The notes below the pieces were generated by a model. That model had not been told where the DNA came from. It made no database searches and was given only the letters and a program-made list of their open reading frames with translations. A stretch of 64,000 nucleotides of DNA, from assembly GCA_036417435.1 (NCBI GenBank), contig CM070911.1, positions 248,001 through 312,000 on the forward strand, read 5' to 3'. Below, in pieces: positions 1 through 12,891 of this stretch. Numbering within the stretch: position 1 is the first letter of the stretch; each line of letters opens with the position of its first letter. Both the position numbers and the translations under genes were made by a program. Origin of the DNA: Inia geoffrensis (taxonomy: Eukaryota; Chordata; Mammalia; Artiodactyla; Iniidae).

Positions 1-990
1 CAAATAAACAGATATAGCTCATGCGACTCAATAACAAAAACGTGACCAACCCAATCAAAAAATAGGCAGAAGACCTAAATAGACACTTCTCCAAAGCAGA
101 CATCCAGATGGCCAACAGGCACATGGAAAGATGCTCAGTGTCACTAAATATTAGAGAAATGCAAATCAAAACTATAGTGAGATGTCACCTCATACCGGTC
201 AGAATGGCCATCATTAAAAAACCTACAAATAGCAAATGCTGGAAGGGTGTGGAGAAAAGGGAGCCCTCCTACATTGTTGGTGGGAATGTAAGTTGGTGCA
301 GCCACTATGGAGTTACCTCAAAAAACTAAAAACAGAGTTGCCATGTGATCCAGTAATCCCACTCCTGAGAATATATCTGGACAAAGTTATACTTCAAAAA
401 GATACATGCCCCCATTGTTCATAGCAGCCCTATTTACAATAACCAAGACATGGAAACAACCTAAATGTCCATCGACAGATGAATGGATAAAGAAGATGTG
501 GTACATATATACAACGGAATATTAGTCAGCCATAAAAAAGAATGAAATAATGCCATTTGCAGCAACATGGATGGACCTAGCCATGCTCATACTAAGTGAA
601 GTCAGAAAGACAATTTTTGTATGATATCACTTACATGGGGAATCTAAAATATGACACAAATGAACTTATCTGTAAAACAGAAGCAGACTCACAGACAGAG
701 AAGAGACTTGTGGTTGCCAAGGGGGAGGGAAGGTGAGGGAGAGATGGACTGGTAGTTTGGGATTCGCAGATGCAAACTATTATATATAGAACAGATAAAC
801 AACAAGGTCTTACTGTATAGCACAGGGAACTATATTCAGTATCCTGTGATTAAACATAATGGAAAAGAATATGAAAAAGAATGTGTACATATATGTATAA
901 CTAAATCACCTTGCGGCACAGCAGAAATTAACACAACATTGTAAATCAACTATACGTCAAAAAGATATTTATAAAAAAGAAAAAAATGTT
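1..990 (+). mobile_element. LINE-1 3' end (ORF2 C-terminus plus 3' UTR), runs off the left edge
   Basis: This is the end of an L1 retrotransposon. The conceptual protein in 108-424 contains the characteristic C-terminal ORF2 stretch (a tryptophan-rich GNVSW / [18 protein letters not shown] segment), but it is split between two frames, so a frameshift lies near 236-330. It is followed by the non-coding tail common to cetartiodactyl L1s: a segment describing repeated 'acagggaactatattcag' near 822 and a terminal region ending near 985 in an A-rich tail. Stops and the frameshift show it is dead. The 5' part lies outside the window, so its full length is unknown. Confidence 0.85.
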
Positions 991-3955
991 TCTGAATGAT
1001 TGAATCAATGCCTTTATTCAGTTTAATGACCAAGAATGGAAATTTTTAGACTTTTAGTTCTTTCCAAATCAAAGCCACTTGCGTAGGTGATATTGAAAAC
1101 ACTCGCCTAAAATACATAGCTATTTAAATTGGTTTATAATGGTTATCACAGAAACAATATTCAAAAAGGCCTAATTAATCAAAATAGCAGTTAACAATCC
1201 AAGAGGAAGCATCTCTTTGATTGGGACTACCAGCAAGTGTTTGCCAAAATGATACTACATGTCCCCAATTTTTATATTATATATTTTCATATCATATGTT
1301 ATATATATCATACATACCACTCAATGTTTCCTGCATCAATACTGAATAAATGCCTAATATCTAAATCATAGCACAAGCTGTAACGTCGTCATGTGGAGTT
1401 CACATGGATTTTTGACTCACTGCTGAGCAGATATTTATAGAGTGGGAAAGGCAGGCGCTCTGGGGTGATTCCTTCTACCATCTACCCTGGTCCGAAAGCA
1501 TCACAGGAAATTTAAATCTACATTGGCTGAGGGGGCCTGGGTATTCCCAAATCACCTGTCACTGTCAGCCTGGCGGAAATGATTGAGAAAATTTTCTTTC
1601 AGTCCCTGAACAGTGAGCAAAGAGCTTGTTGGTCTGCGCTGAGTTGGGTGGGAGTGTCGTCAGGGGTGCAGCTCCAGGTGGTGGAGGGAGGGACCCAGAG
1701 CAGTGTCCCGGGGGCTGGCTTAGGACAGGGCTCTGGGCCCAGCTGCAACTAATTAGCTTAAGACCCTGGACTTCGGCCTCTGTGCCCTCAAATGAGAAAA
1801 ATGAAGACAAACTTAGAAGATCTCTTAGAACCATTCACATTCTGTGCAAATTCAGTGGTCTAGTGTCATGATTCACCATTCATCCAAGTAAATGGTATTT
1901 TTCACTTTTCAACTAAATGACTTTCAGTTGTATAGTCAGAGCTGTCAACCCACACAAGAGTTAAGCTGGAGGCTTTAGTTTAATTAACACGTTTGCTGTG
2001 ATGGAATAAAAATCAGAGCCTGTTGCTACCAGCCCCGTGAGTGGCAGGGATTTTGTACTGCGATCTGTGATCAGTGGGAGCCCAGAGGGTCTGCTGGGAG
2101 GTCCTTGAGTCTCCTTCCTGCCTGGCTTGGGGCCTTGGGGCCAGCGTACGGGGTGGACGGGGGGAGCGGTCAGGCAGGCAGCGGCTGGCGGCCCCGGGGT
2201 CTCCAGTGTGTCAACCGCTGAGCAAAGTCTTTGACTCAAGAGGTCACCCCCGTCAGGCTCCCCGCCCGAGCTTCTCAGCACCTCCTCTGCGAGTCCCCAG
2301 CACGCTCGCTTTTAATGAAAGGCTTGATCGTTTCATGAGTCAGAGATGATGGCAAATGGCACCAGATTGGCACCTAAGCCTATGCTCATTTCAGGAGAAC
2401 TTGTCTCTGTCACTCTGGCAAAAAGTTAATCCTATGTTTGCAAAAAAAATCATTTTTTGGCTTCTGATCCTCTAAGTTCAGATTTCCTACTGCCTTGCGA
2501 CTTGTCAGCTTTGTTTTAGAGGAGATAAACCTTCAAGTTTAGTAACACATACATTTGAAAGCTAAGTCATGGCCATGGTAGTGATAATATGAGGAAAAGT
2601 AGATTAAGAAACCTAATTTTGTATCATTTTCACAACAGAATAACAACCACATGCCCGTAGAACATGGTGTCAGCCACAAAAAGGGGCCCATGTCAAGGAG
2701 CAGAAATAATAAAATCCTGACCTCCACCTCACCCACCTGCTAAGAAATAACCCCTTACAGTACAACACCAGGACAGGACTACTCACTTGACACGCCCGAG
2801 TGTAAACCACCCTGAGTGCACGTGGCCCGGAGGGAAGGGCGGTCTGGCACCTTATATGTCCTTGTTTAATACCAGGCAAGCATTCTGTTGCTGATATGAG
2901 GCATCTGCCGGCTGCGTCAGGCACGTGCAGCAGGGCACCGAGGGCTAATGGGAGGTTTCTTTCACTGGCACCAAAATGTAATGATAAAGCCCTTGGCCAC
3001 CCAAATTCAAAATTCAAAAAGAAATTTGAGTTTTTCATCAAGAAGATATTCTTGGCTTCCATTCCTCTCACTCGCTCATTTTCTTTCTTCCTCTGCTACC
3101 AAATAAAGGCAAAATTCCACCACCAGCTTTGCGTGGCAGGCCACTGGCCACTCTTGGCATCTGGCCAAATTACTTATGCACCACCGGTACTCAAATTTTT
3201 CATCTCCCCCATGGTGGCTTAGCAAGTGACAGAAAAAGCAGGCAGATATAAACAGCCTGCCCTGTGCTTGCAGGGAGGCTGGAGAGGGGCCAGCCCCGCC
3301 CCCGCCTGACACGGCATTGCTTGACTTGACCTCCCATAACTCAGGCTCTTCAGACTCACTCTGCTTTTGGACGCATGCAATCAATACAGCACGTGCTAAT
3401 TATGAAAGGGCGATTAAACTCGGGATTCCGTTTAGACTGGACTCGGGTTGCTCACCAAGGGCACCGAACAGCAGGGCCGACTTCTGATCAGAGGCAGGCA
3501 CGGGCTCCGTCTTCAGAAGTTCTCACCACAGAGAGCAGCGCCTTTGCACTTTGGGAAGTAGGATCCAGGTGGGGAATCCTGACTCGTGTGGTTGGGAGGG
3601 GGGCAGGTATGGAGGATGCACAGACTTGGGTGGCTCTTTCTCCGTTCCCACTTGCCATTATGTAAAATCAAAGCAGAAAATGCTCTTTCCATGTCCTGTT
3701 TCCCTGCGCACGTCTGCTTATTTGGTGGCCTAGAGGGTCTGCACGTGTGTTCAGGATAAGCATGTCCTCCGACTTACTTCACAGAGTGAAATGATCCCCC
3801 TCTGCTCACCCTGGACACTTTTCGAGGTGAGGTTTCACGGGGGGTTGTGCCTCGGCCTCGGGACCCAAGCTTGCCTACCTGACCCACCTGCAGGGTAACG
3901 TGCGGACCCCATCTGCCTGTTCATAGGCTCCAGCTGATCACTTGGGACTACTTTT
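991..3955. other. Non-coding, apparently low-copy DNA
   Basis: No gene, exon or clear repeat recognised. The stretch is AT-rich to about 1500, then moderately GC-rich. There are short GC-rich patches around 1640-1740 and 2040-2290. Around 2280-2440 and 3360-3440 the DNA is CpG-poor, non-repetitive and rich in TAAT/ATTA and E-box-like words, which is the look of some conserved non-coding elements. Open frames here (at most about 133 codons) occur on both strands with no recognisable protein motif, and I treat them as chance. Confidence 0.5.
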
Positions 3956-3961
3956 GGACAC

Positions 3962-4257
3962 CACCACACCTGTGACTCTCGAGCGATGATGTCCTTCTGC
4001 TAAACTGGTCAATTAGGAAACGCCACACGCCCCTGAGAAGGGGCGGAGCAGCACCGAAGCCAGAGGCAGACGATCAGCACTCGACAATGAATGTGGTTAA
4101 ACTTTTCGGAGGGAGCAGCTGAGCTGAGACCCAGTCGCCACAGACACCACACCTGTGACTCTCGAGCGATGGATGATGTCCTTCTGCTAAACTGGTCAAT
4201 TAGGAAACGCCACATGCCCCTGAGAAGGGGCGGAGCAGCACCGAAGCCAGAGGCAGA
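3962..4257. repeat. Local direct duplication: about 110 bp copied 183 bp away
   Basis: Copy 1 is 3962-4070 and copy 2 is 4145-4257. Both begin caccacacctgtgactctcg and end cagaggcaga. By eye they differ only by a 4-bp insertion (an extra gatg in a gatgatg run in copy 2, near 4168) and one C/T change (cacacgcccc versus cacatgcccc). The 74-bp spacer (4071-4144) and the outer flanks do not match, so the duplicated block is bounded. Such low divergence implies a recent event or an assembly artefact. Nothing coding is recognised in the block. Confidence 0.9.
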
Positions 4258-6102
4258 GGGGAGTTTGAAGAGTAATCGCTTCCGAGGCGTTTTCTTCACT
4301 CTATTGAGGAAACGTGCGGGCATGAGCTCGGAGCCTCTGTGACACAGCCTGAGCTGCTCGCCTTTGCTCTGGGCAGGTGCACCCCAGCGGGCAGCTTCTA
4401 GAGCCCAGATCCCTGGGCACACCTGGGATGACTGTGGCTGAAGCTGTAGGTGGGAAATATCGTGGGTTGTAGAACGCACACATTTGGTAGAACATTTTCT
4501 TATATTTATATACAATATTTAAATAGATAAGGTAAGAGAGGTTTTGTAAAGGTTTCATTCAAGTAATCCAGGCAAATCCTCATACCTTTCACAAGGGAGA
4601 GTGCCTCCATTTAAGTGTGGACCCCGACACTCTTTCGTGGGTGCTCACAGAGGTGCAGGTGGAAGAGTCCCAGCTCAGTCATTACCAAACATCACAGGCA
4701 GGTAGGTCTCTGTCCTCCACACGCCTGAACTGGAAATGTGCATGTGTGTCCTGACCCGAGGAAAGGGCAGCTGTGACGTGCTGGGTCATTTCTCACCCAT
4801 CCCTGAGGTGTCTGGCCAGACATCGAGGGGCTGCTGGTCCAGGTCACAGGTGTGGAGTGGGTGTCCCCAGGGGGCGGGAGGGGTGCAGAAGTAAGACTGT
4901 GTGACCTTGGGCGGGTTTTAAATCCCCGGCTTCCTCATCTACGAGTCAGGGATGATGCCCCATCACGTGGGCTGCGGTGTGGACACAGGTCTGGTGTGTG
5001 GAGGACAATTCGTGGTGACTTTTCCTCTTTTCCAACATATCTTGCAGGGCGATCCTCTCCGTCAGGCCAAGAACTATCATAAAAGAAATTTCAAGGTATA
5101 TTGAGCATCTAAAATACCATTTGTTTTTAGTTATTTAAATGATTTATTTTGGGTCTGAAATGATAAGATTAGCATGAAAGCTGCCCCTTTTAGAGGCTGT
5201 TGGAAGCTTGGCCGCTGTGGACACCGTCTCAGAGGCTGACCAGATCCACGTGGGCTGGGTCCTGACACGGCCTGTGAGGGGAGAGGAGCTTCAAATATGA
5301 GGTGTGATTTCCAGGCCCCACGAAGCAAAGAGAAAGAAAACCTGCTGCAGTTTTGGGGAGGCCGGCCGGGGTGGGCGCTGCAGGTGGAGGGGCTGCCTCC
5401 GAGCCCTGTGTAGGGTCATCAGCCCCAGGAAGACTGTGGGACCAGGGGCGCCAGCTTGACGCATTTTCTGGAGAGAACTCTTCTCTCCCCTGATCCGAGC
5501 GGGGTCAGGGGGCCCCTGTCACCCACCCGCCGTGACTCCACCCGCCGTCACCCCTGCGTTCCGCTCCCTCCCCGGGGTCTGCCTGTGCTTCTCTCAGCTC
5601 TGAAGCCGCGCTGACTTGTCTGGGGTGAAGGGCAGCCGGACCTTGTCTGAAGGGTGCCGAGAGCTCTGGCCCCTCAGGCTGCCCTGGGCCGTACGCAACA
5701 GCATCCGTGAATAGAAGCCCTTAGAGCTACAGGGAAACCTGAAACTCTTCCAGTCTGTTCCTTTTGAACCGGGGCTTTTTGGCTCATAGGGGTAAGTGGA
5801 GGTTTTGGTGGCGGGGGTTTGGGGGTGCAGACCGTGGCCTGAATCCAGAGCCCTTGCCCCGTGGTCTGGCTCTTCACTGGACGGTAGGCTGGCTGTGCGT
5901 GCAGCCTCGGATCAGGAAGGTAGTGCCGGTTTGAAAAGCTAGTTTATTTCAGAAATATGTGGAACTTTATGTGAAGGATAAAGTGTTTCTGTTTCTATCC
6001 TCTGCATTTCCATGGCACCCATCTGTCTATTATATCAACTGCTTTCCCCTAAACCTTAAAAGGAACGGGAGAAAAAGTAGGGTGTTCAGAGAAGTGAGCA
6101 CA
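4258..6102. other. Non-coding DNA, GC-rich in the middle
   Basis: No gene recognised. A MIR-like scrap lies near 4880-4975 and is listed separately. The stretch 5340-5640 is GC-rich and contains repeated 'cacccgccgt' words (5523-5548), but is not a clear CpG island. Open frames are short, without motifs, and lie on both strands. Confidence 0.5.
4880..4975 (+). repeat. Probable MIR SINE fragment
   Basis: It carries the typical MIR order 'tgtgaccttggg..' (near 4899) then 'cttcctcatctacgagtcaggga' (near 4930), which matches the conserved MIR body ('gtgaccttgggcaag... ctcatctgtaaaatggggat'). Only part of the element is present. The call is from memory of the consensus. Confidence 0.55.
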
Positions 6103-6435
6103 AGACACCAGAAAACGGGCTTCCCTGGTGGCGCAGTGGTTGAAAATCTGCCTGCCAATGCAGGGGACACGGGTTTGAGCCCTGGTCTGGGAAGATCCCA
6201 CATGCCGCGGAGCAACCAAGCCCATGCGCCACAGCTACTGAGCCTGCGCATCTGGAGCCCGTGCTCCGCAACAAGAGAGGCTGCGACAGTGAGAGGCCCG
6301 CACACCACGATGAAGAGTGGCCCCCGCTCGCCGTAACTAGAGAAAGCCCTCGCACGGTAACGAAGACCCAACACAGCAAAAATAAATAAATAAATTAATT
6401 AATTAATTAAAAAAAAAAAAGAGAGACCAGAAAAC
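6103..6435 (+). mobile_element. CHR-1-like tRNA-Glu SINE with target-site duplication
   Basis: The element runs from about 6117 (gggcttccctggtggcgcag) to an AAAT/ATTA-rich and poly-A tail ending near 6421. The head is the tRNA-Glu-derived part of the cetartiodactyl CHR family, with the A-box-like ggtggcgcagtgg and the B-box-like gggtttgagccc. The longer body (atgaagagtggcccccgctcgccg ... acgaagacccaacacagc) places it in the long CHR-1/Bov-tA-like form. The flanks match in 13 of 14 positions: agacaccagaaaac (6103-6116) and agagaccagaaaac (6422-6435). This is the target duplication expected from L1-driven insertion. Open frames across it are translations of the SINE, not genes. Confidence 0.93.
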
Positions 6436-7747
6436 AGCAGTAAAGTGATGGCTTAGCCTAGAGGGGTGCACACCCTGCGGAAGATGTTTTGCTTTCTTTG
6501 TCCCTGGGGCTTGCTGGCTGACCGTGGGGTCTCCTGTTCTCCAGGAGTTTGGTAGCTTGGCCCCTTGTTTCTGGTACAAGACTGGAAATGGTGTAAACTG
6601 ACTCTGCATCTAAGGGATGTGGTGACCACCTGTGGTTCTTGTATGCTGTCGCCCGATCTCCCAGGGCTACATTAATAATTAGAATCCATGAAGGTAAATA
6701 TGGAAACCAACCTCTGGTTGCCAGCTCTGGCTGAAGACCTAGAGTTCCTTCCTTATGCCCGACGGCCATCATGAGTAGATGGATGGAGGGAGGGCTCCTG
6801 GAGAGCCAGGCCGGCTGGGAAAGATTCCTCCCAGGCCTCTATCAGCTCCTCCTTTTTTCATCCTTGCAACACACAACTCAAGTCTCCAGATGTTCCACGT
6901 TTCATGGTTTGTAGATCCAAGACCTAGAAGCCAGAAATCTTATTTTCCACACACGTGGGCTGCCTCCTGCTGGACCTGGAACTCTCTCTGACTGTGGCAG
7001 GTCCAAGACAACAATTCTGTGACTCAAAAGAGGCATGATGGTGGCTTGAGTTACCCATCTTTGCCACGTCTACCGTGATGTTGTTTTAGGCGGTCCTGTG
7101 AACACATTGTTGAACTGGTAAGTTTTGAACTCTCATGACTAAAAAAGCAAACCATATCTGTTTGTTTTTGTTCAATTTTCCAAGTTTTATATAAAGTTCC
7201 CATAAATAAAACATTGTGCTTTGAGAATGTGAGGGCATAAAAACAAATGTTAGTTTAGCCAACAGCAGTACCTAATATTTTAGTCTCCTGCATTGTTTCT
7301 TAGGAATCCTGAATTTTATATTAGAAAATGATTCTCAGGCTCCACAATGTTACTAAACTGAGACTTTCATTTCTTTTTGATTTGTACATGAAGTGTTAAA
7401 AGTACTTGTGCACAAAATCTTGTTCCAGACCATCACCAATAAGAACACGGGTGCTCCTACAAGTATGGACAACGTATGAGCACAGCTTAGTGCCCTCTCA
7501 CAGGTCCTGGCAGTTTGTGTTCTTGCTTTGTTGGATTCAACTGTTTGATGAAGGTGAGCTTGAAAGTTAATGTTTTTCATCAGTGACACATACTGAAGAC
7601 AGTGTGCCTGTGAGATGCATATACAAGCTTGCTATATTTAGAATATTTGTGAGTTAGTGACCAAAGATGTTTATATTGGGTCCCATCCTTTCCCTGAGAC
7701 GTTTCATTCTCTGCTAGAGCAACCTCAGGATAACCATATATAAATAC
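6436..7747. other. Non-coding, apparently low-copy DNA
   Basis: No gene or clear repeat recognised. Short open frames exist on both strands and none has a recognisable motif. The segment 7140-7600 is AT-rich. Confidence 0.5.
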
Positions 7748-7924
7748 ACAGCTGACCCTTGAACTGCGTGGGTCCACTTACACGTGGATATTTCTCAGCA
7801 GTAACACTACAGGACTACACAGTCCATCGTTGGTTGAACCCTCGGATGTGGAGGACCATGGATACAGTGGCCAAATATAAATTATACTCGAATTAACCCC
7901 CTTGTTGTTCAAGGGTCAACTGTA
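7748..7924. mobile_element. Short non-autonomous DNA transposon (MITE) with terminal inverted repeats
   Basis: The left end acagctgacccttgaac (7748-7764) and the right end gttcaagggtcaactgt (7907-7923) are inverted repeats matching in 16 of 17 positions. They enclose about 140 bp with internal 'gcgtgggtccacttacacgtgga', a sequence common in mammalian mariner-type MITEs. If the element proper is CAG...CTG (7749-7922), the right flank is TA and the left flank is CA, consistent with a decayed TA target duplication of the Tc1/mariner (Tigger-like) superfamily. There is no coding capacity. I am not sure of the family name. Confidence 0.8.
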
Positions 7925-8460
7925 TAGATTTTCCATGTATTTGGATTTTTAGTACCATTAATTTTTCACAGAGATGTTATAGTCCCCACCTATATACTGA
8001 CTTGATAACAGCATTCAAAAATAGACATGGGTGAGATTATTTGGCTGCCCAAAGAAAGTACTCTAACTGATGGAATATTGAAGATCTCTCTATTTTTGAA
8101 AGAAGGGGAAAAAGTCAAGAATAGGCAAATATATTAAAGAAAAAAGTCAGCCTCCTAAAGATTAAAATAGAAGTTTAGGTGGATAATTTGGGATCATCTA
8201 AGAAAACATATCATTACTTGAAGATGAGCAGAGATCTTAGAAGTTGGACATACTCAAATGAAATCATCTGCAGAATGAAATTTAGCAGAAGTGTTTTTGT
8301 TTGTTTTCAGCCAGAAGTGTACTTAACAGATTTTCTACAGATATATAACATGGGAAAAGTGTCAGACAAAGAAACATTTGGACTAACTTAGAGATGAGAC
8401 AGTTATGGGAAAGTGTAGTTAGAACAGTCAATTAATTAAACAGTAGTCAGTGAGGTAGTG

Positions 8461-8700
8461 TATCAGCTAGTTTTTGGCTGTGTAATCAAAACTTAGCAGT
8501 TAAAACAATAGCTGTTTTTTAGTTCACAATTCTGTGGGTTAGCTGATGTTCTTCAGGCTTGAGGTAGTTCAACTGGTCTCTAACGGGCTCTCTCATTCAT
8601 CTGTGAACAGTTGGCAGGGGCTAGCGCATTTTCAGCTGAGATTCTTAGGTTCTTCTCCATCTGTTTTTACATTTTTCAGGATAGCTTAGCCTCACTAAGC
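8461..8700 (-). repeat. Probable ancient LTR-type interspersed repeat, antisense
   Basis: The run 'gctgtgtaatcaaaacttagcagttaaaacaa' followed by 'cacaattctgtgggttagctgatgttc' resembles a common old mammalian repeat ('..gtaacaaaccaccccaaaacttagtggcttaaaacaac..cacgattctgtgggtc..') that I associate with MaLR/ERVL-era LTRs. Boundaries are approximate and the family was not checked. No coding sequence. Confidence 0.4.
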
Positions 8701-10631
8701 ATGACTGTTTTGCAATTTTGTTAACTGTAAATGGGTCAAATATTCCAGTTAAAATACAGAGATTATCTAAATAGACTAAATAGAAAATAAGACATAGCCT
8801 GCCTACAAGAGACTATAAATATAAAAAATAGGTTGAAAGTAAAAGGATTGAAAAAGATATATCTGCAATCAGTATAAGAAGGCTGATATGGCTACCTTAG
8901 TACCAGACAATGTAGACTTAAAGACAGAAACTATTACCAGAGATACAGAAGAACATTTTACAAATATAAAATGGTCAATTTTCTAAATATAAACCTCAAA
9001 GTACTTTCTTTTTATAAGAAAACTGAGAATGAAAGGAAGACAGACAAATCCAAAATCACAGTTGAAGATTTTTAACACCCCTTTCTTGGTAATTCATAGA
9101 ATAACTAGACAAAAAATGAGAATATGAAAACTCTAAACAATTATCAACTACCTTGACCTATTTTACTTTCATAGAACACTCCACACAAAAACTAGAGCAT
9201 ACGCATACTTTCCAAGTGCAGCTGGAACACTCCCAGGTAGACCATATGTTGGGCCATAAAATAAGTCTCAGTAACTTTTGAAAGCCTGAAACCTTACAGT
9301 TTCTGTTCTCTGATCGAAACAGAATCAAATGAAAGATCAATTACAAAAAAAAGAAAAAAAAAAAAAAGATCTACAAAAGCCCCCAAGTACTTGGAATTTA
9401 AACAGTACACTTCTAAATAACTCACTGATAAGGGATGAAAACACTAGAAAAAGTAGAAAATTTTTTAACTTTATGAAAATAAATACAGTAATAACAGCAC
9501 TTAGAGGGAAATTTCCAGTGTTAATGCTGATATTAGAAAAGACCAATCATTTAAATTTGTTCTATGTATCCACATAAAAATCTAGAAAAAGTAATTAAAT
9601 TAACCTGGTAAATTGAAACCAAATAAATAGATGAACTGAAATAAGTAAAACAGAGAAAAGCAAACAATAAAGACAAAAATATTATAAGTTGTTTCTTTGA
9701 AAAGAATAGTAAATTGATAACTCTCTAGTGAGACGAATGAAAACACAAATTATCAGAAGTAAAAGAGGGGAAATCACTGCAATTTCTACATAATTTAGAA
9801 AGATTATGAGAGAATATTATAAACAAAGTTCTTCCCATAAATTTGATAACTTAGATGAAACGAACAAAGTCTTTGACAGAGATAGCTTACCAAATAGACA
9901 CAAAAATAAATTGAAAATCTGAATAACCATGCATGAATAAAAAGTTTGAATGTTTGTATTCAAGTTTATCAAAAAACCTTAACGCAAAGATAACATTGAG
10001 CCCAGATGGTGAATTCTGGAATGACGGAAGAAATAGTGGAAATTTACACTAACTCTTACAGAATGTAAGCGAAGGAGGAATACGCCCAAAACTTGTGCGT
10101 GTGGTTTTATGAGTCCATACCACCCTGACACCAAAATATGACAAAGACATAAATATACGTAATGTACGTACATGTGTATATAGATACATATGTGCACACA
10201 CACAAGTATTCCTCGTGAACATAATCATAACAATATTCAACAAAATATTGGAAATAAAAAGGAAATATAACATTACCAAGTGGGATATATCCCAGGAGTG
10301 CAAGATTGATTTAACACTTGAAAAACATCAATTTACCAACATACTAACAAAATAAAGGGGAAAAACCATACCGTTTCAAGAAATGCAGACAAATATTTGA
10401 CAAAATTAAACACTCATTCAAGATAGCAAATGCAAACAAAGAATAGAAAGGTATTTCCTCAAACTGATAAAGGGCATCTATGAAAAACCCGCATATTGCT
10501 GAATGGTGAAATGCTGAAGGCTTTTCCACCCCAATCAGGAACAAGACGAGGGTGACCTTTCTGACCACGTCAATGCAACTCTGCACAGGAGTACCTGGCC
10601 AATGCATTCAAGCAAGAAAAAGGGATAAAAA

Positions 10632-11228
10632 GCCTTTCTTTTCAGTTTTGCTTGTAGTGTGTAGTCTTCGGTGCCAGGCCTGCAGTTACCAGTGACTCTG
10701 GGCTCTCTCCTGAACGTCCTCGGATGTGACACACTCTCTCCACTCGCCTGGTTGGAACCACCGCTCCCGATGCTGCATAAGCTCTGAGGACTGTTTGCCT
10801 CACAGCTTCCTGAGACTCGCTCTTTGCCCTGCCCTGAAAGTGTCCCCTTCACACAATGCTTCCTGCTCAGCCAAGGACTCTGCAGATTTCTTGAGCTCTT
10901 TCCATCTCTGATTCACTCTCCTCTGGGAATCTGCTCTGTAAACTCCAGTTGCTCAGCCTCTCCGAACTCAATTTGTCCCTCTCATTCAGAAAGAACCCAT
11001 GCCACGGTGGGCTTCCCTCCCTGTGCTGCAGCTTGGAAAGTGGTCCAGGCAGAAAAACGGGCAATTGTGGACTTCACCTCAATTTCCCCTCTCCTCTGGG
11101 ATCCTAGACACACTCGCCTGTTGTCCAACATGAAAACAGATGTTCCATATGTTTTCCCTAGTTTCTGGCTGTTTACGGCAAGTGGCAATTCCAGTACCAG
11201 TTTCTTTGTCATGAAGCTCTCATACAAA
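10632..11228. other. About 600-bp insert of unknown origin inside the old L1
   Basis: L1 ORF2 homology stops at about 10631 (after 'agcaagaaaaagggataaaa') and resumes at about 11228 further along the ORF2 consensus. The DNA between is more GC-rich than the L1 around it and contains no L1 ORF2 motif I recognise. The longest open frame (10824-11246, about 140 codons) has no recognisable domain. It may be an older LTR or another repeat I cannot name. I do not see a target duplication or terminal repeats with confidence. Confidence 0.55.
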
Positions 11229-12891
11229 TTGGAACAGAAAAAATAAAACTTTTAAATTTACATGTGGCACAATTGTTTATGCAGAAGATTCTAAGGAATT
11301 TACAAATAACTGCTAGAAATAATAAGTGAACTTAGCAAAGCCATAAGACACGAAATAAATACAAAAATTAATTGCATTGCTGTATACTAGCATAGATCAA
11401 GTGAAAAATAAAATAAAATTTTATTCATAATAGAATCAAAAAAAGAATATAAAATATTCAAGAGCAAATTTCATAAAAAGGGCAAGAATTGTGCAGTGAA
11501 ATTAAAGGTCTAAGTAAATGGAGCGAAGCACTACTTTCATTAATGTAGAGGTTCTTGTTAAGAATTCAAATACCCACAAATTAATCCAACACAGCTTCAC
11601 CCAAAATACCAACAGACTATTTTTCTAAAGATGTATAAGTTAATTCTAACATTTATATGGAAATGTTAAGGACCTGGAATAGCTCAAATATTTCTGATAA
11701 GAAAGAATCAAGAAGGGGCCCATTCTTCCTAATTCCAAGACTCACTCTAAAGACAGGCTGGGGTTGGCACATACACATTGGCAATTTCAACAGTGCAACA
11801 AGCAGCTCAGAAATAAACCCTATGTAGACTAAAAAATTCTAAAGAAATTAAATGGAGAAAGGTGTTTTTTAACATGTTGCTGGGACGACAGAATAAACAT
11901 GTGGAAAAAACAACTTCTATCCCTGCCTCTCATACACATATAAATACGTTACGGTTCACACACCAAATACAAGCTAAAACTATAAAGCTTCCAGAAGAAA
12001 TGCTGGAGGGTATCCTGGCAACCTTAGACAAAGATTTCTTAAAGAGAACAAAAGAGGCACTAATCTATAAAGAACAAATTGGAAAATCAAACAGCATCAA
12101 AATTTTAAAATACCCTTGAAACATATCATTAAGAAAACACAAAGGCAATCATAGATTGGCAGAAAATATTCAGAATACATATATCTGAGAAAGGACTTGT
12201 AAATAGAGTATATAAATAACTCTAGCCAATCAATAAAAAGTAGATAACCAAATAAAAATGATTCAATGACATAAAGACATTCCACCAAAGATGATGTACA
12301 AATGGCTAATAAAAACACAAAAAGATACTCAAAAATAAGATTTCCGGGAGTGTAAACTAATGTCACGGTGTGATAACATTTGGATAAAATTAAAAACCCA
12401 ACCCAATGTGTAGGGGACTGGGGGAGCAGCTGAAACCCTCGCCTGAGCTGAGGGGGAAGGCTCACCACTTTGCAGAAGTTTGGCAGCTCCTGACAAGGTA
12501 AAGATGCACCTGCCGTTTCGCTCAGTGATACCACTCTGGTGTCCAACCAAACCGCAGGAAAAAAATCTGTCCACGAAAGACTTATTCAGGGATGTCTGCA
12601 CTGGCTTTGCTGTGGACAGTCCAAATCCCCATCAACAGGAAAATAGATTTTAAAAGTATGATACAACCGTACAACGGATGCTACCAAGCAACGGCGAGGC
12701 AGGGACCGCTGGTGCACACACAGCACAGGCAAGGGTGGATACATCCGGCTCCCGATGTAGGCGGAGGCGAGGGCGGGTGCCTGGCGCCTTCATGCTGTTT
12801 AAGAACCAGCAATCCTGTCGACAGAAGCCACAACTATGGTTGCCTGTGGGCACTGGTGTCCATGGGTATGACGGAGCCCTTCCTGCATCTT

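Noticed and set aside
1..990. Viral or cellular gene suggested by the tryptophan-rich peptide
   Set aside because: The peptide is the L1 ORF2 C-terminus, split by a frameshift and followed by an L1 3' UTR.
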